Shown: one piece after another, positions 20,693-31,539 of the stretch
Numbering within the stretch: the stretch's first letter is position 1
Layout of the letters: the number at the start of each line of letters is the position of its first letter
Source of the DNA: Leptidea sinapis
Lineage: Eukaryota > Arthropoda > Insecta > Lepidoptera > Pieridae
Assembly (NCBI RefSeq): GCF_905404315.1
Contig: NC_066278.1
Coordinates: 4,790,001-4,854,000, forward strand
DNA: 64,000 nucleotides
Direction: 5' to 3'
Notes under the pieces: model-generated
Told to the model about the DNA's origin: nothing
The model's database searches: none
What the model saw: only the letters and a program-made list of their open reading frames with translations
Translations under genes and position numbers: made by a program

Positions 20693-22319
20693 ATAATTGG
20701 TAATTGGTAGCATGATAAAGAGTTAGTATAGATTATACGAATTTGGGGATTGTTATAAAAATGTAGGTGATCACCCTGCAGCCAATAGTTACATCAATGA
20801 TTCCCCACCGAACTCAAATAATCTTTAAGCATTGGTACATTCGTAGACTGAGGCCGAAACACGTACTTCAACACTTCATGATTTTATTAACTAAACACTC
20901 CTATTGAGACAGTTATATTACAGACAGATAAGCTTCTTTTTGCCACAAAAATGTGTTACAAAATTTATGATGAAAGATCCCTTGTTGTTTGTAAGTGCGG
21001 GTATGGTTTGTAGCATTACAGAACAGTTTCAAACGCTAAAAAGCAAACGAAAACATAAACGTTGATTACAACCAGCGTCGTAATGGAACTTAGGAAACCC
21101 TTACACGTTCCGCTATACAATTACTCCTAAGCAGAGCCGGTCTCGCCACAAAGGTTTGCCTAAACGCCGAATTTAGTCGACATTCGCCGCCCCCTCCCAC
21201 TGGGGGATCGAACCCCCCCACGCCAGGCTCACGTCTATCCATTTGCCAGCTAGTTCCGAGCTAAATTAATTTCAAAGCTCCTTATGTTACGTGCCTTGCG
21301 GCTTTTCTGCGCATGTGTGTGTAAGCTCTCTCATGCGAGTTGGGATCTGCTTTCGGAAGGCTTAACTCTATATATCGGATATATATGTTGAAACACGGAC
21401 AACTCCTTGTTAAGGGTTGAATTAGTCGGGATAAATTAGTCTGCGAGTAAATGGGTGTTTTGTGTTTATTGGTCGGCTTGGGAACAGATGCCTCCTGTTC
21501 CAGATTCACTCAAATTTAACACGATCGGTATATACTTATAAATTAAAAAAAAAGAGACTGGCCATTACTACTAGTTTACATACACGATTTTTACTTTTCG
21601 GGACTACTACTTATGGCATGTAGTTTGAATAGCATTCCAAATTAAAAATGTTGTTCAACTCGTAAAAATACTTCAGGTGACGTGACAAAGAAAACAGACG
21701 AAAACAGGCAAAGACAAGTACTCCATACAGCCCGAACATGTAGATACTACACTGCGAAAAGTGTATTTGGTGGTAAAAGGGGGCTTATGGTGTTTTGTTA
21801 TATATTCCTAGAATAGTTATAAGTATAATAATATTTGTTATCATCAGGAAAAATATATTTAATGTAAAATAACACATCTTAGTGTACTTAATTGTTTTGT
21901 TATATATATTATCATTATTACTGATAATTAATAAAAATATAGTCAGGGCACATACAGGCTGTATGAGTGATCGTCTATGTTAATGGAAAATGCTGGAGCT
22001 ACTAAGAAGTTAAAAAGAAAAGATTTTAATTATCAGTTCCTTATCTCAGTTTTGTATAATTTACCGGCAACACTTGCGTGACTCTGGGTAAGTAATAGTT
22101 TTTGGTAGAGGTAGTTATCATTAGATGACCTAGAGTTTCATTTGTTCTTTCACTTAAAAATTAATAGTTATTATTTACTTACTTTATTTTATTAAGCTTT
22201 TGCATATCTTCTATCGCGGGCCTTGAGCGTGGAGACCGAATCCAGAAATTCCGTAACGAAAATAACCTAACACGTACTTACTAGATCTATATAGATATTT
22301 CGCCACGGTCATTACAGTT
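20693..22319. other. Unique spacer; GC-richer at 21.1-21.5 kb
   Basis: At about 21,203-21,221 GGGGGATCGAACCCCCC is a short palindrome that also reads, on the minus strand, like a B-box (GGTTCGATCC). It may be the relic of a tRNA-derived SINE. The 75-codon frame at 21282-21509 has no known domain. Nothing else is recognised. Confidence 0.4.
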
Positions 22320-22390
22320 GCCGTGGAACAGCGGGTATCACGTATACTTTTTGTGCAGAAGGTCCCAGGTTCGAGCCTGGGGTGCGTCTT
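22320..22390 (+). repeat. tRNA-like relic
   Basis: CCCAGGTTCGAGCCTGGGG around 22366-22384 resembles a tRNA T-arm and B-box, but the stem is shifted by one base from a true T-arm and no acceptor stem is found. A decayed tRNA-derived SINE is more likely than a tRNA gene. Confidence 0.35.
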
Positions 22391-22974
22391 GATTGTTATT
22401 AATTTCTTTTTTTTTAATCACGTTTTTTAATTTTTATTAATATGACAAGCATTTTTATTTAGTTTCACCTGTCCCGTTGTCTGTCTGTCATCAAATCTTG
22501 CAAGTAAAATTTTACTCACTTCCCGTTTGCTTTTTTTTAAATTAATTTTATCAAAAAAAAATACTGCATAAATAAATAAAATAAATAATTATTATTGCAT
22601 AAGTTGATAAAAAATGCTATGCAATAGCGTTACCGCCCGAGTGCCACACGTCCTTTTATATATTACTAATAGTTATTTATTTGATGTTTGTTGCCTTGCC
22701 AAAAAAAGAACCCCTAATTTCGCCTATGATTTGGATGTCTTTTCTGAGATAACGATCCCAAAAAGGAAATAAGTTAACTCCATATCCCACTAGCTCTCCT
22801 ATATCATAGAACATATACTAACACTTAATTGATCAATCATAAATAACTGCTGACACATAGTAGACTACTGAAAATGTATTTTTTTGGAACTATGTTTGAT
22901 ACAATTATAACACCTAGTTTTTAAGGAAACAAAGTAGTTTAAGGTAGTTCCATATTTTGTTTTGGAAGACGAAG
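22391..22974. other. AT-rich spacer, nothing recognised
   Basis: Low-complexity A- and T-runs and AATAAATAAA words only. Confidence 0.45.
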
Positions 22975-23105
22975 ACAATCGAGCATACCTACCGTGAGCT
23001 GATGGTATATCAGCGATCACCACAGCTCTCTCTTGTAGCACCAGAGAAATCACAGGAGCGTAACCAACCTTATAAAGCGTCTTAATACGTGGCAGGCGAG
23101 GATCG
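22975..23105 (-). mobile_element. Family C (B-related) LINE 3' fragment
   Basis: The words GATCACCACAGCTCTCTCTT, AGCACCAGAGAAATCACAGG and AGCGT match the 3' end of family B loosely but have their own version (CTGATGGTATATCAGCG). The same variant occurs at 61553-61660. Sense is minus, by analogy with B. Confidence 0.5.
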
Positions 23106-23644
23106 AACCGGGGTCTCCGTGGTGACAGTCAATGAATGTATCGATAAATCTTTGCGAAATAAATATTTTTTGTGAATTTAACATTAGTGTTAGCATCGCT
23201 TAATTTCTGTTAATTTTTGACAACTAACGGGAAGATTTGAATAGCGACCAATGACAACCTAAAACAATTAAAAACAAAACCTCATTCAATTTACATATAA
23301 TACGTCACTTCCTAGCTGTCAGACGTGGGCCTTTATCAAAACAATCACGATCAAAGAAATAAACTGAGATTAATTTGCGCCCCCCGAAACAATGAGGATT
23401 GCAAATAATTGAAAGGGTTATTACAAAGGGCAATACAGGAGTTTGACTAAAACTCTGCATGTGACTTCGTTCCATTGTTTTAGCGGCTCTAGCTAAAACA
23501 ATCCTCTATTCATAAGCGTTTAATCGTTATTTGATTTTTTTTTGTAATTTAATAGCCTCAAGCATTGCAAGACTCTACTCTAGATACTTTTCGTATAATT
23601 ATTAATTATGTAATTTAATGACGGCAAAGCATTGTCTATACTGA
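23106..23644. other. AT-rich spacer, nothing recognised
   Basis: No repeat copy, coding frame or RNA structure. Confidence 0.45.
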
Positions 23645-23778
23645 CACCACTTTTGTTTTTTGGGGCAGACGGGCAAGAGGCTCACGTCATGGGAAGTGGT
23701 GAGGATACCGTTCATGGACATTCGCAAAACCTGCCCTGCCAGTATGGTGGAAGTGTGTTCTATGCTTGGAGGTCCCTG
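23645..23778 (-). mobile_element. B-related LINE 3' fragment (U)
   Basis: Contains GGCAGACGGGCAAGAGGCTC, ACGTCATGGGAAGTGGTGAG and CATGGACATTCGCAA, a lepidopteran LINE 3'-end variant I recall as related to family B. Frames on either strand (23602-23895, 23632-23853) are chance readings across it. Confidence 0.5.
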
Positions 23779-24045
23779 AGTATGTTCGTGCAAAGCGGGT
23801 TGGATCTCAATTTGGCATATTTTGTTACGTTCATAGGTTGGTTGGGGCAGTAAGGACCGAGGACTTTTGACATCACGTACCGACGATCTGGTCAAGATCG
23901 CCGGAATACGTTAGATGAGGGCAGCGCAGGACCGATTGTCGTGGAAATTTTTGGGGGAGGCCTTTGTCCGGCCGTGGACGTCTTCCGGCTGATGATGATG
24001 ATGACAGGTTGATTGGGGATGAAGACGCAATAATCACACATGTTC
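23779..24045. repeat. Repeat X, copy 1, split by LINE E
   Basis: About 95 bp of X (23779-23847 and 24019-24045) matches 24655-24755 in inverted orientation. The two halves are separated by LINE family E copy 2, with AGGTTGGTTGGGG (23835-23847) on the left and AGGTTGATTGGGG (24006-24018) on the right. The inverted copy has the sequence once, so it acts as an empty site. Confidence 0.75.
23848..24005 (+). mobile_element. Family E LINE 3' end, copy 2, with target-site duplication
   Basis: The plus strand encodes the C-terminus of an RTE-like LINE protein in decayed form (DDLVKIAGIR, then MRAAQDRLSWKFLGEAFV), then GACGTCTTCCGGCTGATG and a GATGATGATGATG tail. The flanking 13-bp repeat (one mismatch) marks the target-site duplication. 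The element is 5' truncated, with about 158 bp left. Confidence 0.85.
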
Positions 24046-24129
24046 GTTATTATATTACCAGTATTGGTATATGGCTGTGCCAGGTGAGACATTCCTCTCA
24101 AAATGCAAGATTGTAGAATGCCTGACGTC

Positions 24130-24400
24130 AACATGATGCGGGTGTAATTTCGCATTGTGACGTAATATCCGGTGGTGGAATTAGGCTGCTGGTATCAACC
24201 CGAACAACTCCCCTGAGCACTCCCCATGATACAGTAGAAGATGCAGAGAGAACCCATATCTGTACGCAACGCCAAAGAATGAAGCCGATCGGAGATGACT
24301 TGATGGTCGATGATTCGGATATGCGGTCAAATACAAGAGGTTACTGTGGGGCGCCCACCCACAGGTGAGAACAGTAGGTACTCCATGTGAGGTCAATTTT
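24130..24400 (-). mobile_element. LINE reverse transcriptase C-terminal fragment
   Basis: The minus-strand frame 24181-24396 reads LRSASFFGVAYRYGF, then LLYHGECSGELFGLIPAA. This parallels the B copy at 19242-19625 (HGECSEELF, LIPAAEF) but differs enough to be a separate LINE subfamily. No catalytic motif is present; it is a 5' and 3' truncated piece. Confidence 0.6.
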
Positions 24401-24654
24401 TTTTAGTCTATATTTCATCTGTGTACGCGAAATTTATATAAAATATTATTTTAATGTCAAACACTTTCTGTCTGAGGTGCAATAAAGCTTCGGTGATTTA
24501 GGAATATATGTACCTAAACATATTTTATCCATACAAAGTATCTTGCTGTATCTCCGTTAGTTATGTTATTCTCTTTCGGATAATTTATTATTCAAAACGT
24601 TAGTACCAATATCCTATGCCATATAAGTCTAGCCCACGAACGATTTTTTTTTAT
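24401..24654. other. AT-rich spacer
   Basis: Nothing recognised. Confidence 0.4.
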
Positions 24655-24755
24655 AAAGGCCATTTCATTTGTGATTCTTGCGTCTTCATCCCCAACCAAC
24701 CTATAGACGTGCCAAATAATATGCAAAATTGAGATTCAACCCCTTTTGCACGTTA
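24655..24755. repeat. Repeat X, copy 2 (uninterrupted, inverted)
   Basis: TGCGTCTTCATCCCCAACCA then CGTGCCAAATAATATGC, TTGAGATTCAACCCC is the reverse complement of the two X halves around the E insertion at 23848-24005. It supplies the pre-insertion sequence of that locus. Confidence 0.75.
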
Positions 24756-25172
24756 TATGTCAAATGACGTAACGGGGATGTCAACTGCCATTTAGTAAGG
24801 TGTCTTCGTCCGTTGATGGCTTAGTAGAAGCACCTAAACGTAAAAAAGGAAAAATCCGTTTTTTATAAAAGCGATCGTAACATTTTGATTCGTTTTGATC
24901 AGCACAAAGTAGAAACAAACGGCAACAAAGAGAGAAAAAACTCAAGATCTCAATGCGGCAACATTTTCCGCAGCAAATCACAGGAGCTTCACAAACTTCA
25001 GCGGAGCGTGAGTTCACGTCAAATGTTAATCATGGAGCCATTTTATTATGCTTCGGATGTCAAAAGCTACGTTGTATAGGTTTTACTTTTTTTTTACTGT
25101 GACGTCATGGATGTGTAGGGTTTTAATGGATTTTTACGAATTGGATGTTATTTAACACATTAGATGGTTTGA
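24756..25172. other. Unique spacer
   Basis: Includes a palindromic TGACGTCA at 25100-25107 (CREB/ATF-type). Frames at 24781-25017 (minus) and 24885-25079 (plus) overlap and have no known domain. Confidence 0.4.
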
Positions 25173-25715
25173 TCAAATTCAAATTCAAATATTTTTATTC
25201 AAAATAGGCTTTAAAATCACTTATTGAACGTCAAAAACTACAACCCATTCAAAAGAGACTGCCTCAGACCTGAGAAGAATGGGAGCAAGCAACACAGCGG
25301 GCTTTTTTTTTAAATATAAAATATGGATTACAATGTGATATCGTACAATAAACATTTATAATTAAAGAGCCTGAGGGTGTTCGCTTTATTCCCAGTCCGT
25401 GGTGTCATTAAGAAAATCGTTTATGCTATAATAACCTTTCCCACACAAACGTTTTTTAACAATTCTTTTAAATTTCGTAACACATTTGTTTTGTACATTT
25501 TCTGGGATCATATTGTAGAAGCATATACATCGCCCAACAAAAGACTTACTTACTCGACCCAACCGAGTAGTAGGCATAACAAGTTTATGTTTGTTCCTCG
25601 AGTTAACATTATGAATGTCACAGTTTCTAGAAAATTCCTCAATGTGCTTATGAACATTTGGAATGGAAAATGTATTGAGAAGCAACAGTCAAAATGTTTA
25701 TTATATCGTGTAGAG
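25173..25715 (-). mobile_element. LINE J 3' end, best-preserved copy
   Basis: The minus-strand frame 25386-25685 (99 codons) is the C-terminal part of a LINE reverse transcriptase: NSRNKHKLVMPTTRLGRVSK, then FYNMIPENVQNKCVTKFKR and GYYSINDFLNDTTDWE ending in a stop. A 3'-UTR of about 210 bp follows, ending in ATTTTGAATAAAAATATTTG and TTTGAA repeats at 25173-25190. It is truncated at the 5' side before the catalytic domain. The overlapping plus-strand frame is a shadow. Confidence 0.85.
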
Positions 25716-25907
25716 TAGCCGATGGATGTGGTTAACTACATCAGTTACTTGACGTTTTCACGTGACAGATAGAACATTCTAAATTTAAAAATGTTTATGG
25801 GTTAAAACAGTTTGTAATTTGTACATTTCACCAAGACACCGCGGTGGCGCAACCAGTAGCCACTACAAACAAAATATACCTATACAGCTCTATAGGGAGA
25901 TACTCAT
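25716..25907. other. Spacer between two LINE ends
   Basis: Nothing recognised; a GCGGTGGCGCAACC word near 25840 is isolated. Confidence 0.35.
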
Positions 25908-26045
25908 CTGAGAGTTTCTTGCGCCGCTTCTTCTATCTCAGAGCGCCATTTGTTTCCGAAGCGGTAGTAGTGTCTAGTATATTAGAAATGACATCAAAAA
26001 GAATTTTATAGAAATCAATTTTGGGAAAATAAATGCCTTTTTATG
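25908..26045 (+). mobile_element. Family D LINE 3' end, copy 2
   Basis: Starts near GAGAGTTTCTTGCGCCGCTT and runs to AATAAATGCCTTTTTATGCC. Shorter at the 5' side than copies 1 and 3. Confidence 0.75.
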
Positions 26046-26159
26046 CCTTTACTGGTGTTCGATTGGTTGCGCAACCAATTTGGTAGCCTCTGGGACTAAG
26101 TTAAATTTGCAAATTTAAATTTTTCACAAAATTATGGACGACACGGGATTCAAACTTGC

Positions 26160-26420
26160 TATTTAGATTTGAAAGAGCATTATATCAAGTAAATTTCCTT
26201 ATATGCATTTATTGAGGTTGAGCAGGTTATCAACTGTAAAGTAGATCCTGTAGATGAAAACACAACCAGAGAGTTGAACAAAATATACCAAAATTTACCA
26301 ATCACGCGTCGTTCGGACGGTTGGCTTATTTGGTAAGAGCACTGGGAGGTAACCCGAAAGGCACGGGTTCTAATACCGCATTGCCTATCAATTTTGATGC
26401 AAATCAAATTTCTAAGTAAG
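26160..26420 (+). mobile_element. SINE S3, copy 1: two-module form
   Basis: An upstream module (26160 to about 26300: TTTGAAAGAGC, GGTTGAGCAGGTTATCAACT, GTAGATCCTGTAGATGAA) precedes a tRNA-like part (26300-26380: CGGACGGTTGGCTTATTTGG, TAAGAGCAC, CACGGGTTCTAATACCGC). The B-box is mutated (GGTTCTAATACC). The same two-module order occurs at 35320-35595. Confidence 0.65.
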
Positions 26421-26489
26421 TGTATTGTTTGATTTTCAACTGCTTTTTCTTCCGGTTATGTAAGCAAAGATAGATAGATAATTGTTGAA

Positions 26490-27575
26490 TACAAGTTTCA
26501 GCATGAAACAAACGCAGCAAGAACAGCTCGCAATCTGAAGATCAAAGAGGAAGACCAGTCACTAAGCTGAATACTGATAAATACATTGAATGGTAGAAAC
26601 CGAATCGCATTAAACTGTCAATTATGAGGCTTGTTTTCATGATAGCATCACCACAATATGGAAATGTTTGTATTAAATAGTTAAAATAAAAAGCTTGTAA
26701 AACTGGTTCCCCATGATTTAACTGACAGAGTGTACACGGGTTAAATCTGGCCTTAAATTCTTGAACCGGAAAAGAATGGTATTTTAGGCCATTTGTTACG
26801 TGTCCTTTAAAATGGATTTTATAACAAAACCTCAAGCAAACATCTGCAAAAGAAGTTTTAGAAATTTTGGTTTGTAATCCTTTAAGATGTTCGTGTTTAG
26901 ATGTGAGAGGAAAGTTAGACCATACACACCCAAGTGATTATTATGATTAGTACTGGTCAAACTATAACAGTAGATTTCTATTGTACCTACTGAACTTCAA
27001 GCGGTGATGGTTAAAACTGGCGGCCTCGACTTGACACCGTTCTTCATTATCATTGCTTCATGGTCACGCTAGACTTCAAACGATTCGAGAAATCTGAAGA
27101 GCTATTTAACCAGATTCCTGCCACCGAATTCCACCTTCGCACGACACGCCTCAAGTTAGGATATCATCCCGACCATCTGGATTGTGGCGGTCCTCCACAG
27201 TGCGGTTTTCAAGGAGCTTTCTTCCTCGTACTACAAAGCTGTGAAATGAGCTTCCTTGTGCGGTGTTTCCGGGACGATACGACATGGGTACCTTCAATAA
27301 AAGGGCGTACACCTTCCTTAAAGGCCGGCAACGCTCGTGTGATTCCTCTGGTGTTGCAAGAGAATGTGGGCGGCGGTGATCACTTAAAACCAGGTGACCC
27401 GTACGCTCGTTTGTCCTCCTATTCCTCCTTTCAACTTTACAGGACTTACATTTAGAAACCCTTTGGAAATCCTCCATACTCATCAGACCTGGCCCTAAAG
27501 GACAAATTTTTTTCTGCCATGTAGACGATTCCAGCATCCTGACAACTTCCGAATTTAGTGTATTAACGGACGGGT
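26490..27575 (+). mobile_element. Decayed mariner transposon split by LINE B
   Basis: Plus-strand frames give, in order, mariner-transposase-like pieces broken by stops and frameshifts: KFQHETNAARTARNL (N-terminal helix-turn-helix region, about 26497), RGRPVTKLN (about 26545), VPHDLT (about 26710), GQTITVDFYC (about 26957) and PPYSSDLALKD (about 27472). The last matches the PYSPDLAPSD region carrying a catalytic aspartate. LINE B copy 2 (27093-27426) lies between the last two. Terminal inverted repeats were not identified. This is a dead relic. Confidence 0.7.
27093..27426 (+). mobile_element. Family B LINE 3' end, copy 2, inside mariner
   Basis: Encodes the RT C-terminal stretch in broken form (EELFNQIPATEFHLRTTRLK, then LGYHPDHLD) and the 3' region ending CGCTCGTTTGTCCTCCTATT. 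The A-rich tail seen in other copies is missing. Confidence 0.8.
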
Positions 27576-27760
27576 AAGTACTATGTAATAATGTAATATG
27601 AATATGAATGATGAAGATGTAAATGCACGCACGACATGGCCTTCGTAATGAGAAATATGATCAAAGTAACTTTATCAAAGAGAACCAATACACCGTAGGG
27701 ATTTCTGAAATATATTTTTCTTGAAGTTGATATGGCTTTTGATAATCTGTTTTGATGTAT
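27576..27760. other. Spacer
   Basis: Nothing recognised. Confidence 0.35.
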
Positions 27761-27942
27761 TTTTTTGTATGAGAAAGTGACGAGACAATCAAGACATTCA
27801 TCTGATGGTTGGTGATACGTCCTATGTTTACATTGATGGTTGGTTTTTGATTGAACCCAAAATTCTGAGATACATCGCAATTGCGGTCCTAACTTTGAGA
27901 CATAACTTGTTAAGTCTCATTAGGCCAGTAATTTCGTTGCAT
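27761..27942 (-). mobile_element. Family A, strongly diverged copy (11)
   Basis: Plus-strand words TTTTTTGTATGAGAAAGTGA, CATCTGATGG, CCCAAAATTCTGAGATAC and GTTAAGTCTCATTAGGCCAG align in order with family A, with many substitutions. The half with ACCAGTGGGAGG is absent. Much older than the other copies. Confidence 0.6.
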
Positions 27943-28271
27943 ATTTATTTATATTAGGAAAGGTTAAGTAATTTGTTTTTTATAATTTATAAATTATAAT
28001 AATAATAATATTTATAAATTATATATAATATTATTTTTATAAGTTATTGTATAAATATATTTACAATTCTTTTTGCAATAATTGTAGGTTATAATGATTA
28101 TGAGTAGTATTTAAAATAATTTTCTTATTATTATTTTAAATTTATTCGGTGTTGTCCTATATATAAATTGTATTTCTTATCTACATTAAGTGTAATTTTT
28201 TTTAAATGCCAACAAGAAGACTTGCCATTAATTATTAACATTAAGCTTCTTTTATTTTCAATAATGAAAAT
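27943..28271. repeat. Low-complexity AT tract
   Basis: About 27,960-28,160 is nearly pure A/T with ATAATAATAATA and repeated ATAAATTATA words and several weak self-complementary stretches. Confidence 0.6.
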
Positions 28272-28474
28272 GGTCTTTTTTTGAGGCTCAATTACGCCTT
28301 AACCACTGACTGTATCGACATGAAACTACCACCATTCAACGCGAAATTTATCCTGGATGGTTTATGGCTACTTATTTTTTTATTGTATTTGTTATCAGAT
28401 GAATAAAATTTAATTTATTTCCTTTTCAAATTCGCCCAGCGAAGCTGGCGGGAATGGCTAGTAATGTAATAAAT
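28272..28474. mobile_element. Dispersed insect repeat (V)
   Basis: GAGGCTCAATTACGCCTTAA, CATGAAACTACC and the end CCCAGCGAAGCTGGCGGG, ATGGCTAGTAA match a repeat I recall as widespread in Lepidoptera. Its class is unknown to me. Confidence 0.45.
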
Positions 28475-28799
28475 CAAAAGTCCCAGCGAACAATGAAGAG
28501 TTAGACAAAATGTGAATAGTTTGTAAATCAATAAATTTTTCTACAGCAAAATTGTGAAAACACGATTTCAAAGCGAATGTATGAGAGGAGACATTCTAAT
28601 ATCTGGGGGCGAATGGGGTTCTCTCTAACTTTACGAAAATATTAATGATCTTATTGTAATTTATTGTACGCATATATTTTGTTGTTTCTATAAATACAAC
28701 TTACTTCTTTAACCATTAACGATATAACTATGCAATGTTAGAAACTTCTATTATAAAATGGATTTTCTTAAAGAGGAACTTAAGAGAGGGTTTAATAGT
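28475..28799. other. AT-rich spacer
   Basis: Nothing recognised. Confidence 0.4.
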
Positions 28800-28845
28800 G
28801 CATTGGGGGAGGCCTTTTTCCAGCAGCGGACGTCTTCCAGCTAAT
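28800..28845 (+). mobile_element. Family E LINE tail fragment, copy 3
   Basis: TTGGGGGAGGCCTTTTTCCA then GCGGACGTCTTCCAGCTAAT matches the last 45 bp of the E copies. Confidence 0.6.
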
Positions 28846-29524
28846 ATGGTAACAGTGCATTTCAATAGATAAAACACGTCAAAGCAAAAAGTCAAACATA
28901 GGCAAAATGGAAAATTCACACAAAAGTTCGTTATTGTTTTTCAAGTTTTGAAATTTAATACCATAAGTTTGATCATCTTTTGCAGAGTTGGTGAAAAGAG
29001 AGGTGAATTAATTTACATCCCTTCGATTAATCGGATAGAATGTATATTAATATCTCCAACTTATTTTTCTCAATATAATCTTGTTTCTACTCATTAAAAC
29101 TGACTGGCAATCTGATCAGTGAATCTATTTTTTTTTACCCGTAAAGTACTTTTTTAGATTCGGCTTAGATTGTAAAACACACAGCAATATTTTCGATTTA
29201 CAGTTATTAATTTGTTTTAATAATATTTATCGATCAATATTCATAGATCTCTCTTACCCCTTTTTCCCCACTATCGCCAGTGTCGACATAATGTCCATAG
29301 ATGTTTCACGCTTCAACGTAACAAAGGACGATTGCAGTGACATATTATCGCTGGGGAGTTTTCACTCTGTAACTTTTTAGGGCCTATGTATGCGGCCTAC
29401 GACAGTATATAGTGTAAAAGCGATTTGTGAAGCGACTAGCCGCATGGTGAAAACAGACCTGTGTAAACCCCTCTTAAGTCACCATTAGGTCAAATAATAT
29501 ATGCATCACATGTGTTATTTGTAT
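28846..29524. other. Spacer, nothing recognised
   Basis: AT-rich, with a modestly GC-richer stretch at 29,260-29,470 that matches nothing else here. Confidence 0.4.
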
Positions 29525-29852
29525 AAATATACTAGCTGACCCAGTAAACGTTGTATTGCCGATATTAAAGTCGCGATACAAAAGTAACTGTTGATCGTAG
29601 ATGGGTGAAAATTTTAAGTTGTATGTATTTTTTAATGGTGACTCATAATCAAACAAATTTATAAAAATGTCAAAAAAATTAAAAAATTAAATTCGTGTGG
29701 ACCACCCTTAACATTTAGGGGTATGAAAAATAGATGTTGTCCGATTCTCAGACCTACCCAATATGCACTCAAATTTCATGAGAAACGCTCAAGCCGTTTC
29801 GGAGGAGTTCAATGTTTAACACCATGACACGAGAATTTTATATATTAGATTA
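29525..29852 (+). mobile_element. Dispersed repeat Q, copy 1
   Basis: Starts ATACTAGCTGACCCAGTAAA and contains GATGGGTGAAAATTTTAAG, ATTTAGGGGTATG, CCGATTCTCAGACCTACCC and GCCGTTTCGGAGGAGTTC, ending GAGAATTTTATATATTAGAT. A repeat of this form is common in lepidopteran genomes. It has no coding frame. Confidence 0.65.
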
Positions 29853-30889
29853 AAAAGATATATATATAACAAATAAGAGATATATATATAGTTATAAAAT
29901 GAATATCTTTTGTAAATTTTGCTATGGCTGATCGTCATTTGTATCGTTCCCTAACAATATACCATGGATACCAGAAATATGAATTTAATACTTTTGGTTG
30001 AAGACATGTAATATTTAAAAAATACTCCGTTCTTGTATATTTTAATGTGCTTATAGTCGAATTATTTTTGTACGTCAATGGTACTTTGTTTAAAAAACAC
30101 CTGTTTAAAATCTACAAAGTCAGTCCACTATGCCTGAGATAAATGAATGCTCTCCAACTGATGGTACGTACCAACACCATCCGTGCCTTGTTCAAAAAAA
30201 AAAATAAACTGATGTAATTTATTTATTGTAAAAATGTTCCCTAAATTTAAACAGCACTAAAAACCAATCAACATTATCAATTGTGAGATTATTACATTTA
30301 CAATAGTTGCTGAATAAAATGAAACCATAAATAATAGAACTATTCAATTTTGCAGTAACATTGTACGTGCCAACGTAATACCAGTGCCAATACACGATAT
30401 GGAAAACTAACGTTATGTATTGGTTACATTTATATCGTCATTTATGCGAGGGAAAAGATAAGCGACAAATATTTCAAGGGATGTTACATTTAACGACATA
30501 TTTTTCGTTAAATTTCTCAATTTATTTGGTTTCAAAGTTTACTTATACATACAATAACGCCTTAACTTTAATAATAACAGCCTACTGAGCTACTAAAATG
30601 TACATTACTTCTTATTAATTTCTAGTTAAATATTTCTAGACCATACTGGCTAAGTATTGATTGAAATAATTTTTCTTAATTTTTGGATTAAGAAAAAACG
30701 CATTCACAATGGGCTCGAATTTATTTTTCAATAAATACCTTAACTTTATTATTACACAATTGCAGGTAAGTAAACTAAAGTATACAAATAATCTAAGATA
30801 ACTGTATGATAATGTAAATGTGTAGCACTTATGTTAATAATAATAATACTAACTAAATTTAATATTAGAATATATATAGTTAACTAGCA
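29853..30889. other. AT-rich spacer
   Basis: A run with two copies of AGATATATATATA (29,855-29,892) follows repeat Q. The rest is unrecognised. Confidence 0.45.
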
Positions 30890-31082
30890 TAATTTTGTAA
30901 TTATTAATACATGTATGTATACCAATAAATAAATAAATAAACATACATTGATGCATATAAACATCCATTTTAATCATATAAATGTTTGCACCTCCCCAAA
31001 TCCCGGTGATTTGAACCTGGGACCTGCAGCACAGTAAATAGGCAAGGTCACTAACCACTAGGCCATAATTATGAATCTTCAA
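30890..31082 (-). mobile_element. tRNA-derived SINE S1, copy 2, diverged
   Basis: On the minus strand: GGCCTAGTGGTTAGTGACC (A-box region), CCCAGGTTCAAATCACCGGG (mutated B-box), then CATTTATATGATTAAAATGG and a tail with ATTTATTTATTTATTGG. The tRNA-like head has an extra T-arm base, so it is an older copy. Confidence 0.7.
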
Positions 31083-31218
31083 AGAAAGGTAGTTATTTTA
31101 TTTTGCTTATGTTTAGTATTATGTATGTGTGCTTATGTTGAGATTCCAATTAAGATAGAAATTCATAAATTTTTACGAGAAATTACTTAAGAAATTAACA
31201 TTTATTCAACTTAAATCT

Positions 31219-31392
31219 GAGGAATGAACTCGCTTCTGCGTTGTTTTCAGGACGATACGACATCGTCCTTCGTAAAAAGCGTACACATCTCTAAAAGGTC
31301 GGCAAAGCTCCTTTGATACCTCTGGTGTTGCAATAGAAAGTGAGCGACGGTCAATTATCAATTAACACCATCCTCCACTTTCATAAAAATAA
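31219..31392 (+). mobile_element. Family B LINE 3' end, diverged copy
   Basis: GAACTCGCTTCTGCGTTGTT, GGACGATACGACATCG, CCTCTGGTGTTGCAATAGAA and a tail TTTCATAAAAATAAA align with family B in order. Confidence 0.6.
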
Positions 31393-31539
31393 ACCAAACT
31401 CATTTTTAAATAGAAAAGTCTACACTTAGATAGGTTTCGTATTCATTTGAAAAGAAGTTAATGCAAGCGAAATGTGCCAGCCATTTAAATAAAGAGACCT
31501 AATTTAGCGGAGAAAGACGCGTATATTAGAGTCAGGGAG

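Noticed and set aside
24123..25107. Two perfect TGACGTCA (CREB/ATF) sites at 24123 and 25100 as a regulatory pair
   Set aside because: An 8-base palindrome is expected about once in 64 kb by chance, and the two sites are 1 kb apart next to LINE fragments.
25377..25718. 113-codon plus-strand frame
   Set aside because: It is the shadow of the LINE J reverse transcriptase C-terminus on the minus strand.
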